DNA from: Erythrobacteraceae bacterium E2-1 Yellow Sea
Lineage (GTDB): Bacteria > Pseudomonadota > Alphaproteobacteria > Sphingomonadales > Sphingomonadaceae
Assembly (NCBI GenBank): GCA_014983025.1
Contig: JADCLP010000001.1
Coordinates: 744,001 to 808,000, forward strand
DNA: 64,000 bases
Direction of reading: 5' to 3'
Shown here: piece by piece, positions 45,687 through 54,907 of the stretch
Position numbering within the stretch: the stretch's first letter is position 1
Layout of the letters: every line of letters starts with the position of its first letter
Translations under genes and position numbers: made by a program
Notes under the pieces: model-generated
What the model saw: only the letters and a program-made list of their open reading frames with translations
What the model was told of the DNA's origin: nothing
Databases searched by the model: none

Positions 45687-46028
45687 TTAGCCCATGCCGG
45701 GGAGGTTGAATCCGGGCGGCAGCCCCATACCCCCCTGGATGCGCTGCATTTCTTCGTTCGAAACACGATCCGCCTTGTCTCGTGCATCGTTGAAAGCTGC
45801 TGTGACCAGATCTTCCACCATCTGTTTTTCTTCCGGCTTCATCAGGCTTTCGTCAATCTCGACGCGCAGAATGCGCCCCTTGGCGCTGGCGCGCACTTTG
45901 ACCAGGCCACCGCCCGAAACGCCCTCAACCTCAATCGCGTCGAGTTTGGCCTGCATGTCGTTCATCTGGCTCTGGATCGTTTCGGCTGCTTTCTGCGCGG
46001 CCTGGATCATTTCTTCCATCGATTTCAT
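45687..46028 (-). CDS. ybaB: Nucleoid-associated protein YbaB/EbfC
   Basis: 113 residues with the YbaB core: an N-terminal helix (MIQAAQKAAETIQSQMNDMQ), beta sheet with VEGVSGGGLVKVRASAKG, and a C-terminal Gly/Pro/Met tail (LPPGFNLPGMG). It binds DNA as a dimer. It starts 5 bases after the dnaX stop. The usual third gene, recR, does not follow. Confidence 0.92.
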   Translation of the reverse strand: MKSMEEMIQAAQKAAETIQSQMNDMQAKLDAIEVEGVSGGGLVKVRASAKGRILRVEIDESLMKPEEKQMVEDLVTAAFNDARDKADRVSNEEMQRIQGGMGLPPGFNLPGMG

Positions 46029-46032
46029 CGGA

Positions 46033-47850
46033 TCACCTGTTCCACTTACTGCCGCCGGCGCGGGCGACATTATCCTTGGGGTCTAAAATCTCTGCATCGG
46101 GGAAGGCTTCCAGCGTGGCCTTCACCATCGGGTGTTCGCGTAATTTGGCATCAGCAGCCGCAGCCAATGCCTCTGCCTGTTCGCGCAAGGTAGGCGCGCC
46201 CTCGGCCTCACCACGCTCCACCTGCCAACGTTCACCAGTCAGCTTGAACAGGGCATCGCGCAGATCCGGCCCCAGATCATCCGCCATACCGGGTGCCTGA
46301 CGATAGAGCAGTCGCCCCTGCGCCAGTTCAATCACATGCACCCAGTCGCGCATCACCTGGGCAACGCGTAATTGGCCCTGATCATCGACTTTTTGCACCA
46401 ATGCAGCCCAATCAAGCAAAGCCACCGGGGCGGGCGCTGCTGCACTTGCAGGCGCATCACCAGAGGCAGCCGGTGCGCTGACTGTAATGCCGCGTTCTGC
46501 CAGCTCCTCTATCTTCCTGGCAAGCTTGCCTGGATCAGGCAGATCGGCCGCATGCATCACCCGCAGCAGCGCCATCTTGGCCGAAACCAGCGGATCTGGC
46601 GCTTGCCGCACCTCCTCATGCCCCTTCAGCAGCAATTGCCACAGCCTGTGGAGCTGGCCCGCCGTCAACCGCTCTGCAAAGCTGGTCAGCACAGCCCGCT
46701 CTTCTGCCGTAGGCGCAGTCGCCTCATCCCCTGAAACCTGCGCCACCGTGATGCGGTGGGTCAAATCCATCAGCCCGCGCAGCAGCGCCAAAGGCTCCAC
46801 CCCCAGAGAATACTGGTCCTCTATGCCCGCCAGCAACGCCTTGGCATCACCATCCAGCAGCATTTGCAGCAGGCGGCGCTGGGCGCTCTTGTCAGCCAGC
46901 CCCAGCATGTCGCGCACGCGTTCTGCCGTGACCTTGCCCGCTTCCCCCATATCGGCATGGGCAATCGCCTGATCGAGAATGGAAAGGCCATCGCGCACAG
47001 AACCTTCGGCCGCATTGGCAATGATGTGGAGCGCCTCATCTTCCGCATCCACGCCTTCTTTATCGCAAATTGCCCCGAAATGGGTCTGCAGCAACTCTGC
47101 CGGGATACGGCGCAAATCGAACCGCTGACAACGGCTGAGCACGGTGACGGGCAGCTTTTCCACCTCGGTTGTGGCGAAGAGGAATTTCACATGCGCCGGT
47201 GGCTCTTCCAGCGTCTTCAGCAACGCGTTGAAGGCATTGCGGGTGAGCATATGCACTTCGTCGATGATATAGATTTTATAGCGCGCGCTGACCGCGGCAT
47301 AGCGCACCGCCTCGATAATCTCGCGCACATCGTCCACACCGGTATGCGATGCGGCGTCCATTTCGATCACATCGATATGGCGCCCTTCGGCAATCGCCCG
47401 GCACGGCTCGCACTGGCCGCATGGGTCGATGGTGGGGCCGCCCTGCCCATCCGGACCAACGCAGTTCAATGCCTTGGCGATCAGCCGCGCGGTGGAGGTT
47501 TTGCCCACACCGCGCACGCCGGTCATCAAAAAGGCATGGGCCAGCCGGTCCCGCTCAATCGCATTGCCCAGCGTGCGGACCATCGCATCCTGGCCGATCA
47601 GCTCGCTGAAGGTTTGCGGGCGATATTTGCGGGCCAGCACGCGATAGGGCTGGTTGCTTGGCGCGGCAGGGGCCGGAGCAAGCTCAGCGGCAGGCGCAAC
47701 AGGTTCTGCTACCGGTGCGGGTGCGGCTGGCGCAGGATCGCCAAACATGGCGGATTGGCCAGCAGCCTCCAAATCGGCAGCGCTTGGCTTATCTTCTTGC
47801 GGTTCTTCTTCCCACGGAAGGCCGCCATCATTTTCCGGTGAATCACCCAT
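46033..47850 (-). CDS. dnaX: DNA polymerase III subunit gamma/tau
   Basis: 605 residues from ATG 47850: an acidic Pro/Ala-rich N-terminal extension (about 65 residues), then the clamp-loader AAA+ module with YRVLARKYRPQTFSELIGQ, Walker A GVRGVGKTS, a Cys4 zinc module (CGQCEPC) and DEVHML, followed by the tau-like C-terminal region. The upstream frame past 47850 overlaps the SRP RNA and is not coding. No clear A-rich frameshift site for gamma was seen. Confidence 0.95.
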   Translation of the reverse strand: MGDSPENDGGLPWEEEPQEDKPSAADLEAAGQSAMFGDPAPAAPAPVAEPVAPAAELAPAPAAPSNQPYRVLARKYRPQTFSELIGQDAMVRTLGNAIERDRLAHAFLMTGVRGVGKTSTARLIAKALNCVGPDGQGGPTIDPCGQCEPCRAIAEGRHIDVIEMDAASHTGVDDVREIIEAVRYAAVSARYKIYIIDEVHMLTRNAFNALLKTLEEPPAHVKFLFATTEVEKLPVTVLSRCQRFDLRRIPAELLQTHFGAICDKEGVDAEDEALHIIANAAEGSVRDGLSILDQAIAHADMGEAGKVTAERVRDMLGLADKSAQRRLLQMLLDGDAKALLAGIEDQYSLGVEPLALLRGLMDLTHRITVAQVSGDEATAPTAEERAVLTSFAERLTAGQLHRLWQLLLKGHEEVRQAPDPLVSAKMALLRVMHAADLPDPGKLARKIEELAERGITVSAPAASGDAPASAAAPAPVALLDWAALVQKVDDQGQLRVAQVMRDWVHVIELAQGRLLYRQAPGMADDLGPDLRDALFKLTGERWQVERGEAEGAPTLREQAEALAAAADAKLREHPMVKATLEAFPDAEILDPKDNVARAGGSKWNR

Positions 47851-47922
47851 GCCAATTAGGTAGGCGCAAGCGGCGCGTTTGTCATGACGGTGATCTGGGG
47901 AATTTGGGGAGAAGGCTATGCC

Positions 47923-48020
47923 AGAAAAATAAAGGAGCCGGCCGACCCGCCGCAATCCACCTGGGCTGCTTCCTTCCGGACCTGACCCGGTGAGCGAACG
48001 CAAACGTCCGACCGACTCCC
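47923..48020 (-). ncRNA. ffs: Signal recognition particle 4.5S RNA
   Basis: The minus strand has the universally conserved SRP domain IV sequence GTCAGGTCCGGAAGGAAGCA. The 5' GGGAGTCGG and 3' CCGGCTCC ends pair to close the hairpin, giving an RNA of about 87 bases (48020 to 47934) followed by TTTATTTTT as terminator. It partners FtsY (encoded at 1 kb) and Ffh. Upstream of dnaX, as often in alphaproteobacteria. Confidence 0.95.
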
Positions 48021-48060
48021 GTGCGCGCATATGGCGGGGGTTTGCGAGAATTTCAACAAC

Positions 48061-48091
48061 TTCGTCACTCCCGCGCAGGCGGGAGTCCATG
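48061..48091. repeat. REP-like hairpin repeat, left member of a doublet
   Basis: TTCGTCACTCCCGCGCAGGC followed by GGGAGTCCATG. Internal palindrome ACTCCCGC/GCGGGAGT-like. It matches the GIY-YIG flanking repeat at 24 of 30 positions and pairs in inverted orientation with 48118-48147. Confidence 0.75.
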
Positions 48092-48117
48092 CCGCGAGGA
48101 CAGGTTCTGAATTCAAG

Positions 48118-48147
48118 TATGGATTCCCGTTTTCACGAGAATGACGA
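48118..48147. repeat. REP-like hairpin repeat, right inverted member of a doublet
   Basis: TATGGATTCCCGTTTTCACG then AGAATGACGA; its reverse complement matches the left member at 22 of 30 positions. The 26 bases between the two contain no gene. Confidence 0.7.
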
Positions 48148-48160
48148 TTTTTGAATCTGC

Positions 48161-48439
48161 TTACCTGAAATTATCAGCGTAAGCCTGCAGCTTAAGCCCC
48201 TTTGTCGGGGTGGCGTGCACGCGCGCAGTAATGCCGTATTTCGCTGCGTAATCCTTCGCCGCTTCCTTGCTGGGGAAGGTCAACCGCACTTGCGACTGTG
48301 TATCGCCGCTGCCGGTCCAGCCCATCAACGGGTCTGCTCGGCGTGCCTCGGACTGTTCGAACTCCAGCACCCATTCATCGGTGCGGGCTTTACCCGATTG
48401 CATGGCATTTTTCGGACGTTGGTAAATTCTGGCGCTCAT
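48161..48439 (-). CDS. NADH dehydrogenase accessory subunit, NDUFS4/ETC complex I family
   Basis: 92 residues of the NDUFS4-like complex I accessory family kept by alphaproteobacteria and mitochondria: ARIYQRPKNAMQSGKA at the start, PLMGWTGSGDT in the centre and a C-terminal YADNFR. It is thought to stabilise the NADH-dehydrogenase arm. ATG 48439 fits the family start. It lies 32 bases upstream (in map terms left) of the hrpB stop on the same strand. Confidence 0.88.
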   Translation of the reverse strand: MSARIYQRPKNAMQSGKARTDEWVLEFEQSEARRADPLMGWTGSGDTQSQVRLTFPSKEAAKDYAAKYGITARVHATPTKGLKLQAYADNFR

Positions 48440-48471
48440 GGGTGATCCGATGCGTCGAATCGTGTAAAAAA

Positions 48472-50898
48472 TCAAGAACGGTTGAATGCGTTTTTAGTCT
48501 TGAGACTAGGCAATTCGTCCCATGGCTCATCGGGCCAACGGTGTTTGGGATAGCGGCCCTTCATATCCTTCTTTACATCGGCCCAGCTGCCGCGCCAGAA
48601 GCCGGGCAAATCACGGGTGGACTGAATGGGGCGTCCAGCCGGACTGGTGAGCTTGAGCAGCAGCGGAGTGTGCCCGATCATGGGATGCCGATCGAGGCCA
48701 AACAGGGCCTGCACACGCACTTCAACACTGGGGGCATCATCGCCCGCATAATCGATGGCGTGGGCGGTGCCAGCAGGTGAGATAAATTCACGCGGCGCTT
48801 CCTTATCCAACCGCTGGCGGCTGTCCCAATCGAGCTGGTTCAGCAGCGCCTCTGTCAACCGACCCTTGCCCACATCGAGATCGCGACGACCGCTGAACAA
48901 AGATGCCAACCATTGTGGAGCAGTTTTGCGTAAATCGGCCAGTGAAAGTGCCTCAACCCCGGCATATTGCGCGCGGGCCAGCAATTCAGCCGGGAGAATT
49001 TCCCCCAACCTCTCCACCGCCTTTTCCACCAATTTATCCACAAGAGCCTGCGGGTCAGGATCAGGGTCTGGCCCGGTGGCCATAGTGATCGCGCCCAGCC
49101 CTCTTTCCAATCGTGGCTCGAGCCGTTTTTCTGCTTCATTCCAGCGTATTATTGATCGCTTTTCGATCAATTGCTGAAGATGCCTTTCAACTTCAGAGCT
49201 GCTCATTTCCGCCGCGGCAGTGATCCGTGCGCCCTTCGCTTGACCCTGTGCATCGCCGATTACCAGCCATTCTGCCCGCGCCAGTGGCGATGCAGGATCG
49301 AGCTGAAAACCACGCCCACCGGCAGACAACCATTGTTCACCGCTGGAATCGCGCCGCTTCGCCACGAAATCAGGCCGCGCCAGGGCCAGAAAAATGGCCG
49401 GATTGATCGGATCGCTATCGACGCCAGATACAAGCTTTTCTGCAGCCTTGGCCCAGCGTCCTGCCAGTTTACGCGATGCCTCTGCCCGTGTGCCCCTTTC
49501 ACCCTGCCAGCGTTGCAGCCTTGCCAGCAAATCCTCACCACGCCCGCCCAAACCGCGCTCTTGCAACAACAGCACCAGCCTTGCTGCATCGAATGCCTGA
49601 TCAACCTCAGCCCCGAAAAGAACCGTAGCCGCTGACACCGGGTCCATCGGCAGGCTGGCAATCTGATTGCCCCGCGGCGTAATTCGGCCTTCATCATCCA
49701 GCGCGCCCAATTGCCGCAGCATATGCCGCGCCGCCTCTACTGACGCAGCAGGGGGAACATCAAGCCAAGGCAGCGATGCCGGATCATTCGTACCCCATTT
49801 GGCCAATGACAGAACCAGCGGCGCAAGATCAGCAGTTTGAATTTCAGGCGGTGCGAATTCGGGCCGGCCAGCATGGCCATGCTGTTCCCACAGGCGATAG
49901 GCGACGCCAGACCCCTGTCGTGCAGCGCGCCCGGCCCTTTGCGCAGCTGCCGCCTGACTGGCGCGATGGGTCACAAGATGGGTGGTACCTGCCGCCCTGT
50001 CATATTCGGCCAGGCGCGCAAGGCCACTATCAACCACAACCGATACCCCATCCAGCGTCAGCGAAGTTTCGGCAATCGCGGTGGCCAGCACTATCCGCCG
50101 GCGCCCATCTGGATCACGGCGAATGGCGGCGCGTTGTGCCGCTGGCTGAACCTGCCCATGCAACGGCAGAATGGGCGTATCGGGCAGGCGCGACTCCAGC
50201 CGCTCCCGCAGCCGTTCGATCTCGCCAACACCAGGCAGGAAGGCGAGGATATCCCCGCTCTGTTCGCGCCATGCCTGCAGTACCGCGCCTGCCGTGGCAT
50301 CTTCCAGCCGCGCATTGGGCAATGCGCCCAGCCAACGGATTTCGAGGGGGTAAGCCCGTCCCTCGCTTTCCAATACGGCGGCATCATCGCCCAGCAACCG
50401 CGCAAACCGCACACCATCAATTGTGGCGCTCATCACCAGAACCCGCAAATCATCGCGCAGCACAGCACGGCTTTCCAACGCCAGTGCCAACCCCAAATCG
50501 CTGTCCAGATGCCGCTCATGCGCTTCATCAAACAGAACAGCAGAAACACCCTGAAGTTCCGGATCATCCAGGATGCGGTTGACAAAAATGGCCTCTGTCA
50601 TCACCAGAACGCGTGTTTTGGCAGAGGTCTTGCTGTCCAGCCGCGTGAGATAACCCACGGTTTCACCCGCCTGTTCCCCCAGCATTTCTGCCATGCGTTC
50701 CGCTGCTGCACGGGCCGCCACGCGGCGCGGCGATGTTAGGATCACCTGCCCGCTGCACCATTCCTGGTCCAGCAGCGCTGTGGCAACTGCCGTGGTCTTA
50801 CCTGCCCCCGGTGGCGCGACCAGCACGGCAGCGCCCTGCCCGGCCAATGCGCCGAGCAATTCCGGCAAAACGTCATGAATGGGTAATATTTCGCTCAA
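48472..50898 (-). CDS. hrpB: ATP-dependent helicase HrpB
   Basis: 808-residue DEAH-box helicase: VAPPGAGKTTAVATAL (Walker A, residues about 27-42), LFDEAHERHLDSD (DEAH), VMSATIDG, then helicase C, HA2 and the HrpB C-terminal domain. Cellular role in most bacteria is unclear, probably RNA-related. Its ATG overlaps the polyprenyl synthase stop as ATGA. Confidence 0.94.
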   Translation of the reverse strand: MSEILPIHDVLPELLGALAGQGAAVLVAPPGAGKTTAVATALLDQEWCSGQVILTSPRRVAARAAAERMAEMLGEQAGETVGYLTRLDSKTSAKTRVLVMTEAIFVNRILDDPELQGVSAVLFDEAHERHLDSDLGLALALESRAVLRDDLRVLVMSATIDGVRFARLLGDDAAVLESEGRAYPLEIRWLGALPNARLEDATAGAVLQAWREQSGDILAFLPGVGEIERLRERLESRLPDTPILPLHGQVQPAAQRAAIRRDPDGRRRIVLATAIAETSLTLDGVSVVVDSGLARLAEYDRAAGTTHLVTHRASQAAAAQRAGRAARQGSGVAYRLWEQHGHAGRPEFAPPEIQTADLAPLVLSLAKWGTNDPASLPWLDVPPAASVEAARHMLRQLGALDDEGRITPRGNQIASLPMDPVSAATVLFGAEVDQAFDAARLVLLLQERGLGGRGEDLLARLQRWQGERGTRAEASRKLAGRWAKAAEKLVSGVDSDPINPAIFLALARPDFVAKRRDSSGEQWLSAGGRGFQLDPASPLARAEWLVIGDAQGQAKGARITAAAEMSSSEVERHLQQLIEKRSIIRWNEAEKRLEPRLERGLGAITMATGPDPDPDPQALVDKLVEKAVERLGEILPAELLARAQYAGVEALSLADLRKTAPQWLASLFSGRRDLDVGKGRLTEALLNQLDWDSRQRLDKEAPREFISPAGTAHAIDYAGDDAPSVEVRVQALFGLDRHPMIGHTPLLLKLTSPAGRPIQSTRDLPGFWRGSWADVKKDMKGRYPKHRWPDEPWDELPSLKTKNAFNRS

Positions 50899-51905
50899 TA
50901 TCCGCGTGCGACAGCAAACTGCGCCGCTTCAGCCATGGCCTGGCGCGCCTTGCCGTCGGGAAAAATTGAGATCGCATCAATCGCACGCTGAGCAAAATGC
51001 CGCGCCCGTTCGCGCGTATCGTCCAACGCATCATGCCGTGCGATCAGATCAATAGCATGGGCCAGATCTGCATCACTGCTGCGATGGCCCAGAATGGCCG
51101 ATTTCCAGAACTTGCGCTCTTCCTCATCCCCGCGGGCATAGGCCAGGATGACAGGCAGCGTCATCTTGCCTTCGCGGAAATCATCGCCCTGGTCCTTGCC
51201 CATTTCCGCGGCATCGGAATCATAATCGATCGCATCGTCAACCAGCTGGAAAGCGATGCCCAGATTGCGGCCATAATCTTCCAGCGCGCGTTCCTGTTCT
51301 TCACTACATTCAGCTACGACTGCACTGATTTGGCTGGCGGCAGCAAACAGTGCAGCGGTTTTGGCACCGATGATCTGCAGGTAGCGTTCCTCACTCGTTT
51401 CGATCTGGCGTTGCGCGCTCAATTGCGCAACTTCACCCTCTGCAATCACCGCGCTGGCGTTACTGAGGATGCGCAGCACTTTCAGGCTGCCATCTTCCGT
51501 CATAAGTTCAAACGCTCGGCTGAACAGGAAATCCCCCACCAGCACGGTGGCAGGATTGCCGAAGATAATATTGGCCGCGGCCTTGCCCCGGCGCAGTTCG
51601 CTGCCATCGACAACATCATCATGCAGCAGTGTTGCAGTGTGGATGAATTCCACCGCAGCCGCCAGCTTGTGATGGCGCGTCCCCTGATAACCGACCAGTT
51701 CGGCACCAGCCAAAGTCAGCATGGGACGCAATCTTTTGCCCCCGCCTGAAATCAGGTGGCCAGCCAAAGCCGGAATCAGCGGAATTTCGCTCTGCATCCT
51801 TTCCAGGATCACGGCGTTGACCGAATTCATGCCCTGCGCCGTCAGGGATAGCATGGGGTCGAGCGTGGGCCGCTTGCGCGGGAGAGGGATAACCTCGGCA
51901 GTCAT
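50895..51905 (-). CDS. ispB: Long-chain polyprenyl diphosphate synthase (ubiquinone side chain)
   Basis: 336-residue trans-prenyltransferase with both Asp-rich motifs, LLHDDVVDGSELRRG and QLVDDAIDYDSD, and GGGKRLRPML near residue 54. The product is probably the decaprenyl or similar side chain of ubiquinone. Start ATG 51905; the frame further upstream overlaps the divergent chorismate mutase gene. Coupled to hrpB by ATGA. Confidence 0.92.
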   Translation of the reverse strand: MTAEVIPLPRKRPTLDPMLSLTAQGMNSVNAVILERMQSEIPLIPALAGHLISGGGKRLRPMLTLAGAELVGYQGTRHHKLAAAVEFIHTATLLHDDVVDGSELRRGKAAANIIFGNPATVLVGDFLFSRAFELMTEDGSLKVLRILSNASAVIAEGEVAQLSAQRQIETSEERYLQIIGAKTAALFAAASQISAVVAECSEEQERALEDYGRNLGIAFQLVDDAIDYDSDAAEMGKDQGDDFREGKMTLPVILAYARGDEEERKFWKSAILGHRSSDADLAHAIDLIARHDALDDTRERARHFAQRAIDAISIFPDGKARQAMAEAAQFAVARGY

Positions 51906-51971
51906 GCGCGCGCTATTGCGACGCGCATCGCCGCTTGGCAAGCGCGGATTTGCTGCTAGCGTGCCGTCGCT

Positions 51972-52295
51972 ATGCCAGATCAAGCCTCTTCAACATCAAA
52001 ATCCACTTCCAACGCCGACCCGGTTCTGGCCGGTTTCCGCAAGAGTATCGACAATATCGATGCCGCGTTGATCCATATGCTGGCCGAACGGTTCCGTATC
52101 ACTCAGGCCGTGGGCGAATATAAGGCCAAGGTCACTTTGCCCCCGGCAGACCCTGATCGGGAAAAGCGACAGGTCGAACGCTTGCGCAAATTGTCGGAAG
52201 AGGCCGATCTGGACCCTGAGTTCAGCGAAAAATTCCTGCGCTTCATCATTGATGAGGTGATTCGCCATCATGAAAAGGCGCAGAAGCAGGGCTGA
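51972..52295 (+). CDS. Chorismate mutase, AroQ class
   Basis: 107-residue all-helical chorismate mutase: IDNIDAALIHMLAERFRIT with the first active-site Arg, VGEYKAK with the Lys, and PDREKRQVERL. It converts chorismate to prephenate for Phe/Tyr synthesis. A single-domain enzyme, divergent from ispB with a 66-base gap and convergent with the kinase gene. Confidence 0.9.
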   Translation: MPDQASSTSKSTSNADPVLAGFRKSIDNIDAALIHMLAERFRITQAVGEYKAKVTLPPADPDREKRQVERLRKLSEEADLDPEFSEKFLRFIIDEVIRHHEKAQKQG

Positions 52296-52304
52296 CCGCC
52301 AAGA

Positions 52305-53714
52305 TTAACCTGCCCGCGGCAGGCTGAGGCATACCAGTAACCCGCCTAGATCTTCGCTTTCATCCAGTTCCACGCTGCCGCCGTAAATCTGAACCACGTC
52401 ACGCACGATGGCGAGGCCCAACCCCGTGCCCGGCTTGTCTGTATCCAGCCGTGCACCACGGGCAAAAATATCGCTGCGCTTGTCCGGCGGGATGCCTGCC
52501 CCGTCATCCTCTATCCATAATTGGCATTGTGGCGCATCCGCATCGGCATCGACCGTCACAAACACGCTGCCGCCGCCATATTTGGCCGCATTTTCAATGA
52601 GGTTACCCAGTATCTCATCCAGATCCTGCCGCTCTATGGCGACCAGTGCTTGCGAATTTCCAGCAATGTCAAAACGCACATCAGGGTAAAGGCGCTCCAC
52701 CGCTCGCCGCACCGCCTCTGCACTTTCGAACACGGGTGTACGCGCATGGCCCACTGCACGCCTTCCCACTGCCCGTGCGCGGGCCAGGTGATGATCAACA
52801 TGGCGCTGCATTGTGCGCGTTTCACGGATCACCGTATCTCCCAGATCAGGCGCCCTTGCCGTGGCGGCATTGGTCAACACAGTCAGCGGGGTCTTGAGTG
52901 CATGGGCCAGATTGCCCGCATGTGTGCGCGCCTCTTCCGCCTGTTTTTCCGTGTGCGCCAACAGCGAATTGATTTCCTCTACCAGCGGCTCAACCTCTGT
53001 TGGCAGGGGGTCGGTGATCCGGTTGGCTCCGGTCGTTCGCAATTGCTGAATCGCCGCACGAACCCGCCGCAGGGGCGACAGGCCATAACGAATCTGCGCC
53101 AGCGCCATCAACAGCAGGCCCAGCCCCAGCACAGCGAAACTCCAGATCAGAATCGAACGGATACGAGTGATCTGGTAATCCAGTTCTTCCCGGCTGGCGG
53201 CAACGGTAAACCACCATTGCGTATCGCTGCCCGGCAATTTGATTGACCGTTCGGCAATGCGCAGCGGTTCACCCGCAAACTGGTTGGAATCATAAATGTG
53301 GATGTCATTGTCGACATGATCGGCGCGCACATCCAGGCTGCGGTCCCAAAGCGATCGGCTGGGAAAATCTTCCCGCCCGCCGCCACTGATCTGCCAGTAA
53401 AGCCCGCTGTTCGGTTCCAGAAACCGCTGATCACCCAAAGAGCGATAGAAGAACACTTCGCCATCCGGCCCGATCTCTGCCGAGGCGACCATGGCGGTGA
53501 GCATATATTCGAGCTGTTCATCAAAATTGCGTTCGACCAGCCCGGTCATTGTGCGGTCCAGCGCCAGCCCGCCGCCCAGCAACAGCACCGCGATCCAGCC
53601 AGCCGCAATCAGCCCCATACGCCGGGCAAGACTGCCCTGACGCGTGGATTTGGGGGACGCTGCCTGCTCTATTCCATCCCCTTGCGTAAGAGGTGTCTGA
53701 TCCACTTGCGGCAT
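52305..53714 (-). CDS. Sensor histidine kinase (PhoQ/EnvZ class)
   Basis: 469 residues: an N-terminal membrane helix (about 35-52), a periplasmic sensor of about 130 residues, a second helix, HAMP, then the kinase core with H-box GNLAHALKTPLTVL, N-box LGNLIENAAKYGG, G1 WIEDDGAGIPP and G2 GTGLGLAIVRD. The ALKTPL H-box is the type of PhoQ-like sensors. Downstream of its response regulator by 23 bases. Signal unknown. Confidence 0.92.
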   Translation of the reverse strand: MPQVDQTPLTQGDGIEQAASPKSTRQGSLARRMGLIAAGWIAVLLLGGGLALDRTMTGLVERNFDEQLEYMLTAMVASAEIGPDGEVFFYRSLGDQRFLEPNSGLYWQISGGGREDFPSRSLWDRSLDVRADHVDNDIHIYDSNQFAGEPLRIAERSIKLPGSDTQWWFTVAASREELDYQITRIRSILIWSFAVLGLGLLLMALAQIRYGLSPLRRVRAAIQQLRTTGANRITDPLPTEVEPLVEEINSLLAHTEKQAEEARTHAGNLAHALKTPLTVLTNAATARAPDLGDTVIRETRTMQRHVDHHLARARAVGRRAVGHARTPVFESAEAVRRAVERLYPDVRFDIAGNSQALVAIERQDLDEILGNLIENAAKYGGGSVFVTVDADADAPQCQLWIEDDGAGIPPDKRSDIFARGARLDTDKPGTGLGLAIVRDVVQIYGGSVELDESEDLGGLLVCLSLPRAG

Positions 53715-53737
53715 AATCTTATCCTGCCGCGATCAAA

Positions 53738-54415
53738 TCACGCCCGCGGCGCGTCAGCCGGGTCATCCAGACTGTAGCCCAGGCCACGGATGGTGGTGAT
53801 CACATCTGCACCCAATTTCTTGCGGATGCGCGTCACAAACACCTCAATCGTGTTCGAATCCCGGTCAAAATCCTGATCGTAAATATGTTCGATCAACTCC
53901 GTCCGGCTCACCACCTTGCCCTTGTGATGCATCAGATAGCTGAGCAGCTTGTATTCCTGCGCAGTCAGTTTCACCGGTTCGCCATTCAGCGTGACCCGGC
54001 CTGAACGCGTATCCAGCCGCACATCGCCCGCCGTCAGTTCGCTGGAGGTATTGCCCGATGCGCGGCGGATCAGGGCACGCAGGCGTGCAATCAGTTCTTC
54101 GGTCTGGAACGGCTTGGCCAGATAATCATCTGCCCCTGCATCCAGGCCGGCCACCTTGTCAGACCAGCTATCGCGCGCGGTCAGCACCAGCACGGGAAAA
54201 CTGCGCCCTTCACGGCGCCACATGCCCAGCACGGTCAGACCATCAATTTCGGGCAGGCCCAGATCCAGGATCACGGCATCGTAATCCTCTGTGCTGCCCA
54301 TGAAATGGCCGTCTTCCCCATCTGTGGAAAGGTCAACCGCATAACCATTCTGTTCGAGCGTCGACTTGAGCTGCTGGCCCAGTGTCGGTTCGTCTTCCAC
54401 GATCAGAATTCGCAT
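53738..54415 (-). CDS. OmpR-family response regulator
   Basis: 225 residues: receiver domain with the phospho-acceptor Asp in YDAVILDLGLPEIDG (about residue 51), Lys in YLAKPF, and a C-terminal winged-helix domain (LTAQEYKLLSYLMHHKGKVVSR). Pairs with the adjacent kinase. The PepSY gene upstream on the same strand is probably part of the operon or its target. Confidence 0.94.
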   Translation of the reverse strand: MRILIVEDEPTLGQQLKSTLEQNGYAVDLSTDGEDGHFMGSTEDYDAVILDLGLPEIDGLTVLGMWRREGRSFPVLVLTARDSWSDKVAGLDAGADDYLAKPFQTEELIARLRALIRRASGNTSSELTAGDVRLDTRSGRVTLNGEPVKLTAQEYKLLSYLMHHKGKVVSRTELIEHIYDQDFDRDSNTIEVFVTRIRKKLGADVITTIRGLGYSLDDPADAPRA

Positions 54416-54514
54416 AAATCCCCGTTACTTCCGATTTGCTGATCCACGAATGTGGGCCTTTGCATGAAACGCGTCAAGCAAGCACGGTAACCCGCACATT
54501 GCACAATTAAAATG

Positions 54515-54823
54515 TCAGCGAGAGCGGTTGATGATCCGTCCGGTGCGCGCATCGACATCGACAAAGGTCACGCGCCCATCATGAATGAATTTCAGGCGAT
54601 AAGCGCGCGCCGTGGAATCATAGGACGGGCCAAGATATTCGGCCCCGCGCATCTGCGGCAGAATACGCGATTCAATCTCACGCAAGGACAAGACATTACC
54701 GGCCTTCATCTCCTTGCGCGCTTCCCCCTGATCGCTGCGTGTCTGTGCCCCTGCAGGCACAGCAATGGTGCCGGACAATGCCAGCGCCGTTGCAACAAAA
54801 ACAGGGAAACCGCGTTTCATCAT
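54515..54823 (-). CDS. PepSY-domain periplasmic protein
   Basis: 102 residues: a signal peptide (about 26 residues, ending VPAGAQ), then a single PepSY-like domain with VLSLREIESRIL, YRLKFIHDGRVTFVDVDARTGRII. PepSY proteins near two-component systems may act as sensors or inhibitors in the periplasm. It lies 99 bases upstream of the response regulator gene. Start ATG 54823, with a second ATG next to it. Confidence 0.82.
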   Translation of the reverse strand: MMKRGFPVFVATALALSGTIAVPAGAQTRSDQGEARKEMKAGNVLSLREIESRILPQMRGAEYLGPSYDSTARAYRLKFIHDGRVTFVDVDARTGRIINRSR

Positions 54824-54907
54824 GCCTTTGTGCCTAGATCACATGCTTTGAACAAGGTGTGAATGCACCGCTGTCAATCTGTTCATCCAACAGATCCTCA
54901 CCCCCGA

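Noticed and set aside
46756-47841. 361-residue open frame on the plus strand
   Set aside because: It is exactly antisense to dnaX, has low-complexity His/Gln/Arg-rich composition and no domain; a shadow of a GC-rich gene.
46033-47850. Programmed frameshift site in dnaX for a gamma product
   Set aside because: No A-rich slippery heptamer with following stop was seen in the expected region.
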